Shown: positions 32,187-43,135, counted from the stretch's first letter. The stretch is 64,000 nucleotides of DNA from Phymatolithon calcareum (GCA_977006965.1 OZ345355.1:1364001-1428000); one strand, 5' to 3'. The notes: generated by a model not told the origin, from the sequence alone. Numbers and translations are program-made.

Positions 32187-32570
32187 TGCCGCGTAGATCG
32201 AAGCTCTTCCACAGCAGAAATCTTAGCCGCTGCTGATGCGGTTGACATGGCGTTGTACATGCAGGCACTAACTGTAGAACTTACGTGTGGAGTCCACACT
32301 GTGGACACCGAATTGAGCTCACAATGGACTCCGGGACAATATGAATCTCGTAATGACGACGAAGGAACCAGTCGAAAGTGTCAACAAGATTGACCTTGTG
32401 GTCATCCGAGAATCATTTGAAAGCGGAAATATTCGAATGAGAAGCTGGAGCCCTGGGCACTATCAAGTGGCTGACGTACTGTCTATGAATAATTGCGATA
32501 CATCTGCGCTTCTTCTCAAGGTTATTTGCAAAGGCAAATACTCAGCTCATGCGACTCTCTTTACCGGAAT
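32187..32570 (+). pseudogene. Copia-type RNase H fragment of an LTR retrotransposon
   Basis: The first frame has RSSSTAEILAAADAVDMALY, the Copia RNase H signature (RSSTxAE...). After a shift near 32330 the next frame has IDLVVIRESFESGNIR..SWSPGHYQVADVLS, the end of the domain (WVPG..QLADxLTK). The order and spacing fit Ty1/Copia polyprotein C-termini. I see no reverse transcriptase or integrase nearby, so this is a truncated relic. It is not obviously part of the same element as the solo LTR at 23174. Confidence 0.65.
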
Positions 32571-34148
32571 TCTTCAACGGGGGAGTTGCGAATCGCGTGC
32601 TTTCTTAATTTGCCGAATTGCCGTCAACATCGGCCCTCAAAGTCTTGCACTCTTATGGCGGGTGAGCCTGCGAGGTGTGGAATACAAAGTGGAGAGGGAG
32701 CTTTAATTCTTAGTGGCCTTCCTAGCTTACAGTTTATCATACACGGCAGAAGCAAACAACTGTGATGGGCAATTCAGCTTTAAGAATATGGTTCTTGCTG
32801 CTAAAAAGTTATAAATCTCGCATGCGGGATTACTTCTCTCCTCTGTCCTGGCGTGTCGCCAGCGCAACGCTCTAACTTCGCTTCTATTATCATCCTCGAT
32901 AATATCTTTATTATGAGATCTTTTCACTTGCTCCAGGATATTCATCATTTTGAAAAATTCCGCGACAGCATGGACTCAGATATCCCAACGATAATGTATC
33001 CGTCGTTAGGACTGCACGACTGTGCGTACGACTGAGGCGCGGCAGGAGCCAGAGGTAGGTGGTTGGTGGATCTTTGTAGGAGTGCTTTCCTAATTACCTA
33101 GCAGAAATAACGCCCTGTCATATTCTAAGTAGAAGATAATTCGGGAGAAAGCAGTTTACATACATACAGTACATACATAGTTTTCATAATCGTTGGCTTA
33201 AAGCACTTCTTGAAATTATCACGGCTGACTTTGCAACGAGACGGGGGGGGGGCATATGCACACAACAAGCACCCCACTAGTTCAATGGGTCTTGAATATG
33301 ATTGTAATCTTTTTAACCTTTGACGACGCTCAGCGATGGAAACTTAGATCAACGATGTTCAATTCAGTAAAGCTGCCTTCTAGTTATCCACGATGGAGCA
33401 CTTGATCTACCGGGGCCATGGCAAGATTATACACTACAGCCCGCCATGAGCCCTACGGACAACCTGGCAACTCGACTCATTCCTTAATTATCGTACCCAC
33501 CTGCGAGATTTCTACTCAATGCAGATCCGTTTTGGTGGCGTTGGAAGCCTACAGTGCTGTCCCAACGGTCTACAGATGCTCGGGTATCCATAAATTTAAA
33601 AATAAAACATAGAAGAATAAAACCCTCATCTAGAAGAAGCTGCTGAAACACTCCTTATCTCCTGATCCTGTATCTCAGATTGAGAGATGCCAGCAATGCG
33701 CCGCCGGCGAGATGCGGTGGCACAATCTTGTGGCAAAACGATCAGTCAGCACTGTAACCTGAAGCAAACCATTGGTTCTGCGTGCAACTGCTGTATGCTT
33801 TTTCCACAATCCTCTCTGCTAGAAGCCCCTTCCCAATACTGTAATCAATACAGTTACTGTAACCAATTACAACGCAATATTGCAACTCCTCAGCGCTCCA
33901 TTGCGGGGTGCGTGGGGTTCTGCTCATGGCACCTATATCTTTTCAAGACAAGTGCAGGGTAAAGAAGCCATGCACGGTTAGAAAGAACTCACCTAGCAAC
34001 GAATCTAGATATCATCAAGCCGTTGCCCATGCATACTACGCAGAAGTATCCCAAAGTGAGGTGAAGAAAATCAGCCTGAATGCATCGACGGATTTATTGT
34101 AGGAGATACAAAACGTCCGCCCGGACCGCTTCCCGCTCCAAACTTGCT
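32571..34148. other. No gene recognised
   Basis: Poly-G (33243-33252) and TACATACATACAGTACATAC (near 33160) simple sequence lie here. Short frames only. The right end is the 3' flank of the secreted-protein gene. Confidence 0.4.
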
Positions 34149-35249
34149 TCATAGTCTCGCACATTGCCCCGTCGCATATCCCGTAACTGTATTATCATTG
34201 CCCGTCATCCTTGCATTATCAGCACACAAAAGGCTAAATGCGGTATTTCTCTCAACCAGTATTGCGTTCGTGTTCTTCGTGATAGTCATGGTCCTCGCCG
34301 AGTTTCCGTTGAACGTCAACCCTCTATTCTCCGTAAGCGTCCCAGAAAAGTCCCGATTCTCAGTGAATGTCACCCCACCCGAGCTCCTCGACACCGTCAC
34401 AACTTCGAATCCAAAACTGTTGTTCCGCACAATCACCTTTCCATTCCCTGCCACAATCAGATCCCCCTGAAACGTGCTTTTCTCCACCGTGATAGCCCCC
34501 GTTGTCCCCGTGATCGATCCATCACTGTCTGTCTTCACACCTCTTAGAAGCACGGTTCCAGCCAGAAGGTTTATGTTCAAGTCGCTAAACGCAGAGTCCT
34601 CAATTTCCACATCGCCCTTCTGATCGCTCACGATCACATCCCCAGCCCTGAGCCAATTCCCGGAAATGCGCACGTTTCCCAGTCCCTTTTCGACGAAAAT
34701 GGCACCTGTGAGTCTGCTCCGTCCACACTTTGGCCCAACGATGGCACGTAGATCGCCGTTTCGTTCGTTTATGCGGATTCCGCCGCTCATCGTTGCGCTG
34801 CATATGACGAGATGGCCTTGTCCGCCGCGCAGGTCGACTCCGCCGCCGGCTACAGTGCCGCCAAACAGAAATATTGGGCCGGCATTTAGACCAACGATGC
34901 TTGCGACTGTGACGCCCTTGCCAACGGTTAGTGATGACGTCTTACCGGAGACGGTAAGTGGACCGCTGATTGACGCATTGCTTTTTAAGTTAATATTGCC
35001 GTTGTCTGTGCCGTAGATAGAGCCGAAAATGTACACGGTACCGCGGGTAGTGAGTGTGCCGCCCCTTGTGACGAAGACGGAACCGGTCACATTCACATTG
35101 ACGAGAATACACGACCCGCCTGAAACTTCGATATCGGAGAATATTTGCTTAGGTGAGTTTAAGATTCCGTTGCAGATTTTCTGGGCGGTGATCGAGTGCA
35201 ATAAGAAAAGAAACACAGAGAGTCGAGTGGAGAAGGGTAGTAGAAGCAT
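34149..35249 (-). CDS. Secreted protein with beta-helix-like repeats
   Basis: 366 aa, single exon, ATG at 35249. The first ~23 residues are a good signal peptide (STRLSVFLFLLHSITAQ). The rest is rich in G, T, V, S and N with short recurring strands (GSVFVTRGG, GPLTVSGK, GDLIVAGNG, GKVIVRNNS) like the coils of a parallel beta-helix. Scattered Cys residues (C26, C47 and later pairs) may form disulfides, and NVT, NAS and NNS sites could be glycosylated. No catalytic motif is seen, so a wall- or matrix-associated structural or adhesive protein is the most that can be inferred. It is isolated from other genes. Confidence 0.75.
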   Translation of the reverse strand: MLLLPFSTRLSVFLFLLHSITAQKICNGILNSPKQIFSDIEVSGGSCILVNVNVTGSVFVTRGGTLTTRGTVYIFGSIYGTDNGNINLKSNASISGPLTVSGKTSSLTVGKGVTVASIVGLNAGPIFLFGGTVAGGGVDLRGGQGHLVICSATMSGGIRINERNGDLRAIVGPKCGRSRLTGAIFVEKGLGNVRISGNWLRAGDVIVSDQKGDVEIEDSAFSDLNINLLAGTVLLRGVKTDSDGSITGTTGAITVEKSTFQGDLIVAGNGKVIVRNNSFGFEVVTVSRSSGGVTFTENRDFSGTLTENRGLTFNGNSARTMTITKNTNAILVERNTAFSLLCADNARMTGNDNTVTGYATGQCARL

Positions 35250-37419
35250 TGCGAAAGTAGATGGGAAACGCTTTGATGCGAAGAGGAGACGAACGAGAAA
35301 TTGGGGAAGTTGGGGTTTATGTACAGACAGTTGTGGTTGATCAGTGAGAGATTTGGGAATATGGTCTGACGTCTAGCATCTTCCCAGCGAGATGAACGTC
35401 TCCCGGATACAGTGGAATAACGGATAGGCTGATTTTTTAGATGATTACTATCTTCGTTCGCAGGATTCGACTTCCAGTATCACGCGCGTGTTGGTGGAAC
35501 TACAGTATACCGTCTCGCCTCCGGATCTTTCAGACCACACAATTCTATCGATTCATCGTTCGTAGCCCTGCATCTCTGCGCAAGTGTATGGTGTCTTTAG
35601 GAATCCACTATGTGCAGTGAAGAAAATTCAACTGGGATACTGCTTGGGTTAGTCCTTTTTAACGTAGCTTACTTGCTCATTTTCATGTTGTAGTTGTCTT
35701 ATCACATAACGATCGTTGCAGACGTAACCAGAAATAACGCAGTGTCATGGTTACTTCACACTCGAATTCACCCCGACATTGCTTTTGTTCATTCGCAGAT
35801 TCATCTTACCGTGCCTATCAATCTCAGGGGCTTATATTTGCAGTTCCGTCGCTTTACATACACTTAGGAAGCAATAGTCAACGTTAGAAGAAGAAAGACG
35901 AATGCGGTCGATACAAGGAGCGTGGAACGTTAAAAACGCTAGCTATGGAGAAAAGAAACCTACGAAATTACTTCTTAGAAAGCTAAAATTTCAAATTATA
36001 ACAGAGCCATTCAGAGGCTAAGAAGGAAATTACTTCTCTAGGATTATTCCATTCTCGCCGTCGATCTCGTATTGCGCGTGCTCCCTCCCTCTCCTATCCG
36101 CCACCATCTCAATTCGCAGGTGCCGTCGTAACCCAGGTTCATCTCATTGTTCCCAAGCTCAACAGAGTCAAGTCCGGACGAATCTGCTGATACCGAGTCA
36201 TCATCGACATTAAATCGGACCTTTAAGCCTGCAATTGTCGAAAAATGTCATCTAAGCTGCAAAGAGGGAAAAGAACCACTAGAATCGTCGCTAAAATGGG
36301 GGGGGGGGGGGACCAACCATAATGGGGTGATCGTACCCGATTTGGAAAGATATTTAACTCAATTTACAGAGAATTCGAATGCTACCAGCGAAGTGGGGGA
36401 GACAGCAGGATGGCAAGCTTCAACGCCTGTGTGAAGCAGTTCTGAGTACAACTAGCAACTAGAATCAATCTCTGTGGATAGCTGTGCTTATCATGAAACC
36501 CATGCGGGCAATTGTTTTTCATAAGATTTCCGTAGAATTCGCTCTACCTAAAGAATAGCTTGGACGTCAGGCTAGAGAGTATGGACAATGGAGGAAGGCA
36601 AGAAAATAGCTAGAGCGATAAACATTATTCTGAGGCAGACGGAATCAGGTGAAGGGCTGAGAGTAAGGCTTCACGACTTGGAATAAGTGTCTATAAACGT
36701 CTAGTTACGTACCCAACGGCCTTTGCAATAAACTAAAATATTTTAACACAAGTTCTGAAAGATCACCTTCTTTATCCTGTATTTATATCACTGTTGGAAA
36801 AACGCTTTCTGCTGTTTGGGAATGAGCCGCGAATCTCCGACATACTGTAGCGACCTATTCCATTGGAATTACATGCGGGAAGAACAGCTATGAGATCAAA
36901 AAAACATAATTATGCAACTGGGCAGTGGGGTTTCGCGAACTGATTAGCCTGACACCACGAAGCAATTGGTTGAATCGTTCCATTCGTGCTGCTGCGTAGG
37001 TCATCTAAATCCATACACGACTCTCACTAATAGACATCATTGTCCACCTATAAGCCAAGGCTGACTGCAGCCTCACTTTCACAGGCATGTTGACTCTATC
37101 CCGTTAGATCTTCTGAGGTATGCACAGTCCATTCAGATCAACCACCGGCTTTTAAATCTAATGGACTATTCATTGATTCCCCCTGCTCTATTCGGGGGCC
37201 CACTTTTGATTCAAAATAATGCCTCCCATCTCTTCTCAGAGCTTCATGATGCCGACTAAGCGTGGGAGAAAATTTTCTCCTTCAACGCGAGGCATACGGG
37301 AGTAACTTTATGGCGTCGTGCAAACCTTAACCATTACCAGCACATCTGCTGATACTGCGGGTTGCACATTGAACGAGCCAAAAGGGCTCCCTGTTGTCAA
37401 AATCAAAACACTTGACCTT
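35250..37419. other. 2.2 kb without a recognised gene
   Basis: The 5' flank of the secreted-protein gene comes first. A poly-G run lies at 36298-36311 inside a 95-codon frame that begins at TTG and is probably chance. AT-rich elsewhere. Confidence 0.4.
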
Positions 37420-37610
37420 TTCTAAAGAAGAAGAAGGTAGATTTTTATTTAAAAGTTACCAACGCATCTGCTGACGCTCAGGCCAACTTTTCGAGTGCCA
37501 AGCATTTTTTGCTTGATTCTGTCCTAGGGAGGGTTAATGAGTGTTGCACAGTTCGTTGGTCTTAAAAAAGCCATCTCTGGTCCCCTGAGCGGCCTCGAGG
37601 AGAAAATAGT
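37420..37610 (+). repeat. Dispersed repeat R1 (copy c)
   Basis: GAAGAAGAAGGTAGATTTTT and TTACCAACGCATCTGCTGACGC followed by AAAAAAGCCATCTCTGGTCCCC, collinear with copies a and b. Confidence 0.65.
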
Positions 37611-37655
37611 CCACTTTAGCTCATCTTTACAAAACGAAGAAAGACACAGAATTTG

Positions 37656-38036
37656 AGAGTTGGACCCTTGAAACAAGAACAGGTAGCAGTATCGAAGAAG
37701 AGCCGAAGAAGAGAAATAATCGAAGAATGGGCACAGGAAGAAAATGGAAAATCGGTGTCGATTCCCTTTGAATCGACCAAACTACCAGGGACCATCTGCT
37801 TAACGGACAGGGCGACACGGCTGAGATGCCTGAGGGCGATTTTTAATAGAGCGCCATTGTGGAGAAAATCGATACTGGATAAGTACTATGGTACCACAGC
37901 AGTAACTGAGCTGGTTGCGCTCCAACGCATTTTATCATCAGCGCAGGTGGGCTCTGATGTGGAAGATAAGTGCAAACGACTCACACATGCACTTGCTAGT
38001 AGAGAAATTCGAATTAAGGGGGCCATGAGTGACTAG
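37656..38036 (+). pseudogene. Open frame of a dispersed element, unknown family
   Basis: About 126 codons are open to a TAG at 38034 but the frame lacks an ATG before its end, so it is a 3' exon or relic. The protein is charged and helical (RREIIEEWAQEENGK, TELVALQRILSSAQV). The words around CTGGTTGCGCTCCAACGCATT recur at 19450-19475. The tail GGCCTTGGGAGCTTTTAAATAAATC at 38090-38115 recurs at 19600-19630. It therefore belongs to a second family of small coding repeats with a fixed AATAAA-bearing end. Confidence 0.45.
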
Positions 38037-38125
38037 ACTACGCTACAATAGAAAGCGGTTCGGAAAGCAAGCCCTGTTACTCCTAGGTGAGGCCTTGGGA
38101 GCTTTTAAATAAATCATTACATATA

Positions 38126-39153
38126 CTCTTGAAACAAGTACAAGCAAAATAAATTTACATAGCATGTTATATCTCGTATAAGAGGAGAGTAAATGGCACA
38201 TTGAGTTATACACATATCACCTGTGTAACGAGGTCGATCTTTTTCCGTATGGTTCAGAATTACGTTGATCGCTCAAACTTTCTTCCTCTTGCTCAGTTTT
38301 CCACACTGCCTTTAGCATTTCTTGCTTCCACTTGGTCGTGTATCATCTGTTCGTACTCCCGCCTGGGCTCGCGTCCGCGCACGTTTCGAGGGCAACAAAT
38401 TGGGCACCAGAATGGTTCCCCCCCTCACCGCAAGGGAACGTGCAATCAAGCGTTTATTCTAGTCATCGCAGATCCAATTGCCGAAGGACAGCTCTGCATT
38501 AGCGGCGCCGGCCGGAATCTAGGCTTGGGTAATTACCGCTCGGCAATTTCCATGAATGCAATGAAATTGAAAATAAGAAAACGCGGGAACAAAACTAGCG
38601 AAACCATACAACTACACAAGCTGACACAAAAAATCGGGAAAGGAAATCTCCCCGACCTAAGATGATCTTCGAAACTCAGGGTTAAGGCTTGTTGGTAAGT
38701 CCAAACCGAGGCGCTGAGCGGGTCGGGAATAACGGCCGGTGTGCTCGAGCGCTGCCGCTCCCGCTGGTCGTTTTTTTTTATTTGGAAATTATTAAACGCC
38801 CTCAGCAACATCATGAGACTGTAAGGGAGATGCGTTTCGGTTGCTACTTCTAATGTAGCCCCTTTACTATGGTCGGATGCGCGCAGGCCGATTTCAGCTT
38901 AGAGTCGCTGCCCTAGCTGCAAAACCGGTGATGCATGAACTCCGCCGCGCCGGCCGTGTCCCCGTCCTATCTTGGTTTCTTCAGCGGGGATGTGTACCAG
39001 CGTGAACATCATCTTCCCATCCGCCTCAGCTCTTGAAGCTCTGCTCTTTACTTCTACAGTAGCTGAAGGAGCAATTACTTCGTACTGCTTTGTTGAGTGC
39101 TACTGCTCAACTTAATTTTGCGTACGCCTGCAAATCATAGCATTGCATCTGTG
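38126..39153. other. No gene recognised
   Basis: A 154-codon plus-strand frame (38201-38665) exists but starts without ATG support and shows no domain. GC rises around 38340-38950 without a convincing exon. Confidence 0.35.
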
Positions 39154-39558
39154 TTAATCCCCAAATATCTTCATTTTCAACAGGATACTGAACCAGTGCA
39201 ACTCATCGAGAGCGCGTTCTGTTTCCGTGACCTCTTGATCAGTCAAGCCGGTCCTGCTCAAAACGTTTGCCACCGTAGGCAGATACTCTGGAACCTTGTC
39301 TTCGCATCATTTTCGGGCGGTGTTGTACTTCTCGGTGCAAAGAGTCCACATGCCAACTTGAGAGCTTTTTATCGATGTCGTAAGCTTCGAAATCGAAGGA
39401 TTTCTGGGATGGCTGACAGGCATGTGAAAGGGATTTTCCGTTTCTGCCAACTTTGAGGCTGCTTTCCTTTTTTCTGAAGCGGTGCGTCCGGTATCTATAT
39501 AGTTTCTACTTTGATTGCAATCAATTTCATGAGGTCCCAGTACAGATATGTCTTCCAC
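39154..39558 (-). pseudogene. Decayed coding frame with one internal TGA
   Basis: One minus-strand frame runs 135 codons from 39558 to a TAA at 39154, interrupted only by a TGA at 39307-39309. After the TGA it reads CEDKVPEYLPTVANVLSRTG then ELHWFSILLKMKIFGD, helical and plausible as protein. The family is unknown. It lies just outside the left end of the Crypton-like element. Confidence 0.35.
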
Positions 39559-39742
39559 TATCCAGTATACTGTAGATTATTCCGGTGTGACGCTTATACT
39601 AGCTGCATCCTCTGCTGACATCCCTTGATCGCTCTGAGAGCGAATATTCTGCTTCGATCTTCCGCGCCAAGTAATACTCATAGAATTTTTATTTTTTCAA
39701 CACTAGCTTTTGCAGTCGAACCAAAGAATTTGAAACACTGCT

Positions 39743-39806
39743 GCTTGTCAACCGACTGAGGGGGTAGACATCGGCTTCATCTTGCAACTGATTGCTTCTA
39801 TGTCAT
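39743..39806 (+). repeat. Left terminal inverted repeat
   Basis: 64 bp, GCTTGTCAACCG... to ...TGATTGCTTCTATGTCAT. It overlaps the first palindrome. Confidence 0.85.
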
Positions 39807-39826
39807 CCCTAGTAGGGATGACATAG
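39798..39826. repeat. Palindromic site P1
   Basis: CTATGTCATCCCTAG / TAGGGATGACATAG form near-perfect arms. Arms of ~11-13 bp around a short core resemble tyrosine-recombinase binding sites, but function is unproven. Confidence 0.7.
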
Positions 39827-39839
39827 AATATTGATTGCT

Positions 39840-39865
39840 CTATGTCATCCCTAGGGATGACATAG
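39840..39865. repeat. Palindromic site P2
   Basis: A perfect 26-bp palindrome: CTATGTCATCCCT followed by its complement. Confidence 0.9.
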
Positions 39866-39956
39866 CAGTTTTGATAGGACACTCGTACGAAATCCTTATT
39901 TTCCACTTGTTTCCCTCGCAATTTCGAAGTCATTTCCACTGAAGACATAGAGTCTG

Positions 39957-39978
39957 ATGTCATCCCTAGGGATGACAT
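39957..39978. repeat. Palindromic site P3
   Basis: A perfect 22-bp palindrome, ATGTCATCCCT and its complement: the same core as P2. Confidence 0.9.
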
Positions 39979-40004
39979 ATAGGGCAAGACAAAATACTAT
40001 TTTT

Positions 40005-40238
40005 TGAGTATGTTCTAAGGGTGTCCCCGGTCTATCAGGAAGAGCTGGGAATCAATTTTCTTCATTGAAAAAAACAAGCTGGTTTCCAATCATGCTCTCG
40101 AGGCATCAATCACTCTCAGATCTGAGTATGTTCTAAGGGCACACCTGGTCTCTCAGGAAGAGCTGGGAATCAATATTCTTCATTGAAAAGACAGGTTGGT
40201 TTCCAATTATTCCCTCCAGGCACCAATCACTCTCAGAT
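40005..40238. repeat. 118-bp tandem duplication
   Basis: Unit 1 (40005-40122) and unit 2 (40123-40238) both run from TGAGTATGTTCTAAGGG through AGGAAGAGCTGGGAATCAAT to CAATCACTCTCAGAT, with a few substitutions and small gaps. It lies between the recombinase gene's 3' end and the left repeat. Confidence 0.9.
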
Positions 40239-40438
40239 AATTAGCTTCGAATCTCGACTTTTCTTTAGTTGAATATCATTCCCTTCGTGGTCATGTCGCA
40301 CCGGTGTCCTCGGCGGAGCATCATCAATCACTAGAGCGTGTTCGGCAACCGGAGTTGTAAACAATAATGCAATATTATTGCAATCTATTTTTATTAAAAC
40401 TAGATCGATGAGCATGAAGTTACCGATTCATCTGGAGG

Positions 40439-42185
40439 TCATTTGCAAGTGTCAGGGTTCTTAATTGGATGGTTATTAATGACAACACTAATAGTGCTTC
40501 CGGAAACGTCGCGCAAGGTGGAGAGAACACTAAAAGAAGAGCTTCCAGTTGTAGACATATGGCGCGCCACCTCAAGGTTTTCCGGAGTACCATGAATCGA
40601 TGGAGTAGGAGCCAGGGAAGTGCGCAAGCGGAGACTCTCTTTGTGCGTCTCAGCACCAATCGCCTCATGTTTAGCCTTCTTCAGATTCCCCGGTAGCTGG
40701 CAAGGTGGTTGTTCCAGGAATATGTCTCGCTGCTGCTGCTGTCCCTCGTCTCCATCTAAATTTTGATAGTTCTGAAGGCTGCGAGGATCGCGGTGCCCCG
40801 TTCGCATGCTCACTGACGAGTCAGCTTGTCCCGATGCAAGGAGAAGAGATGTTACAGTTGCGCGGATTCCGTGTGTGACCATTCCCCCCTTCGCACCGGA
40901 TCCTTTGATCCCAACTTCATTGCAAACATTGTCGACAATCCTTCCAAATGAGTTCTTCCCAAGACGCTGCTTCTTAAAGAATTTTGAACACTTTGTAGCA
41001 CGCGGATTTACACCAAGAAAAAACCGATCACTGCAACAATCGATCGCACGACGCACACTCAGGTAATCATCGATGTCTTGGTACAAGTTTAAGATACCAC
41101 CCAGCGCTGTGCGGTTCCAAACTAAAATTTGCGTGGGTTTGTCGCGCACAGCGCGCATACCGCCCGATTAGTTTTAGAAGCCCCTGCTCTGCTTCCGATA
41201 ACTGCAGAAATGCGATAAACCCATTCACCACGGATCTTCTCCTTAGTAAACTGCCGTGTGAGGAGAAGGGCGAGGGAGGTTGGGCGCATTGCGGTGACCA
41301 GCGCAACGTCGAAAACGAGCCTGTTGAGGAAGCCGATTGGGGTTTCTCGGGAAAGAGCAGACGACGAGTGAAGTAGCCCAAGATCTTCGTGTGACAAAAT
41401 ACTATGGCTCTCTGTGAAGGCCCCTCGGGCTTGCTGATCGAAAAGCTTGTTGTCGATCACAGCTACAAGACCCAGGCTCGGGCAATTGAAAATCGGACCA
41501 CTTAGCAGCTTCAGATTGTAGCCCCACTTGTCCGCAAAATATCGTTGGATGCCGAGAACGTACCCCTTCATCGTCTACGGTTTCACTTCCTTGTCTGTCT
41601 TATCGCTTCTATAATTCACTGCAAACTCGATCAGGTGATAGCGCACTCTTCTTCCAAACTAGACTCTTCTCTGTTCCGGCACAAAAAGCGCGCGAGGGCG
41701 CACATGGAGTACTCTTTGCTCTTTTCTGTGTTCTCGGGAACACGAACACCCAAGAATCGCTCCGTCTCTTTTGTGTGATGCATAGGCGGTGCTAGAGTGA
41801 TGTTCAGCGTACGTGTCTCTGGGACTTCTGCGGACGGTGCGAATGCAGGTGGCGCAAAGTCTGGGACCGGATTTGCCCTCAGCGCTGGATGCGGGGCGGA
41901 AGCATTCCCTGGATTTGACGGCGAGATTGGAGCTACGAGTGCCGCGTGCCCCGGCCCTGCCGCCAGTGAGCTTTGAGGGGTTCGTGTACGCGGGAGCAGC
42001 GGGATCGTAGGCTCTTGTGGCTTAGGAGGCGCGAAGGTGGACGCTGACGGGTGGAAGGAACCATTCTCCGCTTCAATGTCCGACCATTCGGAGTCAATAA
42101 TCTGGTCTAGGGGAGCTCCGGTCGCTGAAGGATCGTGGGTTGTTTTCTCCATAGCGTCAAGGTAGACACTGTTCTGGTTTGTCAA
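40439..42185 (-). pseudogene. Crypton-type tyrosine recombinase, frameshifted
   Basis: Read on the minus strand in three frames: 42185 to ~41640 (disordered N-terminus, then a helical segment), ~41640 to 41155, and 41158 to 40439. A TAG at 41575-41577 breaks the middle frame just before MKGYVLGIQRYF. The layout matches the Crypton/DUF3504 core: the IQRYF helix; ALVTAMRPTSLALL with the first catalytic Arg; HGIR (His-x-x-Arg box); TGHRD; and LQNY with the nucleophilic Tyr. A C-terminal STISVVINN resembles the end of Crypton-derived proteins. Two shifts and one nonsense codon make this copy inactive as it stands, but every catalytic box survives. Introns could explain a shift, but I found no good splice sites. 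Confidence 0.8.
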
Positions 42186-42240
42186 CTACATAATTTGGCT
42201 CCGAGGGAGTAATGCCGCAGCGCTGTGCGAATGTGAGGAG

Positions 42241-42287
42241 TTGTCAACCGGCTGAGGGGACAGACATCTGCTATCTCTTGCAACTGA
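42241..42287 (+). repeat. Internal third copy of the terminal repeat
   Basis: TTGTCAACCGGCTGAGGGGA... to ...TTGCAACTGATG, direct with respect to the left repeat and inverted to the right one. With 42347-42400 it can fold into a hairpin with a ~60-nt loop. Together with the left repeat it brackets the recombinase gene as a direct repeat. Confidence 0.85.
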
Positions 42288-42336
42288 TGTGAAGAGTTAT
42301 GGCCCCTCAGGAGTGTACGGCATTACGTGAGGAGTT

Positions 42337-42400
42337 ATGACACAGAAGCAATCAGTTGCAAGAGGAAGCCGATGTCTACCCCCTCAGCCGGTTGACAAGC
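42337..42400 (-). repeat. Right terminal inverted repeat
   Basis: Reverse complement of 39743-39806, with mismatches at three positions. Confidence 0.85.
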
Positions 42401-42403
42401 GTG

Positions 42404-42531
42404 TTGTGCACCGTACTCTCGGGATGACAATCGCCCTCAGGCCATGATATTCGGACCTCGGCTGCGCCTCGGTTGAATATCATGCCCTCGGGCTCATGTC
42501 ATCCCTCGCAGCCGGTGCACAACCCCCACTT
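42404..42531. repeat. 128-bp foldback hairpin
   Basis: It begins TTGTGCACCG and ends CGGTGCACAA. Inside, GGGATGACA, CATGATATTC and CCGAGG recur as inverted pairs, so the whole block folds back on itself imperfectly. GGGATGACA is also the core of P1-P3. Confidence 0.75.
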
Positions 42532-43086
42532 GTGCGTTACGGATTTACTCCATTTTTTTACACCTTGTTATTCCGTATTCGTAAAGTGATATTACAAGTC
42601 AGGTGTGCTTCCCGGACTATGACGCATTTCCAGAACGCCGCAAAAGTCAGTTTACTTTGAAGAGACCACATAGCTGATGCACACGAAGCGCCAAGAGCTG
42701 TGTCGAAAATGGCCACCAGACCAGCGAGAGACAACCTGCATTATCGATGTGCTATTGGCTGTCGCTTTGAAAGTGATAGCACAGCAATAAGGTTTGCCAC
42801 TTGCCCGTTGATTCTTTCCGCTGGTACCGTTACCACCGGACGACAGTTGCCGCAGACGCAGTAGTAGAACTGCAATTCGCGAGTAAGCGACGCCAAATAG
42901 AGAAGATATGCCTCATGGCGTCGGTCTGCTGAAGATGTCGAAGTGCCGGTGAAGTGTGGCAGCCGCCGGCCGCCGGGGCATCGCTATCGAAAGCGAAGAG
43001 CACGCTCTCGGGTGCTATTGTGTTCGGGGATCACGACGTCGGTGCACCATTGGCAACACACGAGTACATAAGCCCGGCGCGATGCC

Positions 43087-43135
43087 GCTCGTGGTTCGAG
43101 TCAGCACCAGGCTGGTGCTGACTCGAACCACGAGC
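43087..43135. repeat. 49-bp perfect palindrome
   Basis: 24-bp arms (GCTCGTGGTTCGAGTCAGCA...) around a single G. Confidence 0.92.

Larger units (their letters stand above)
39743..42400 (-). mobile_element. Crypton-like element inside 64-bp terminal inverted repeats
   Basis: The sequence 39743-39806 (GCTTGTCAACCG[A/G]CTGAGG...) is repeated inverted at 42337-42400 with about three mismatches over 64 bp. A third copy lies inside the right end at 42241-42287 in the same orientation as the left repeat. Between them lie three palindromes, a 118-bp tandem duplication and a tyrosine-recombinase gene filling most of the 2.66 kb. Typical Cryptons have no terminal inverted repeats, so this arrangement is unusual. 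No target duplication was seen, as expected for tyrosine recombinases. Confidence 0.7.

Noticed and set aside
34144-35016. Plus-strand frames opposite the secreted-protein gene
   Set aside because: They mirror a GC-rich real gene with signal peptide and repeats on the minus strand.
36147-36434. 95-codon frame across a poly-G tract
   Set aside because: It starts at TTG, depends on the exact length of a G homopolymer and has no family signal.
37087-37320. Possible second solo LTR (TGCTCTATTCGGGGG region)
   Set aside because: Only a short TATA-region resemblance to the LTR at 23174; no matching ends or target duplication.
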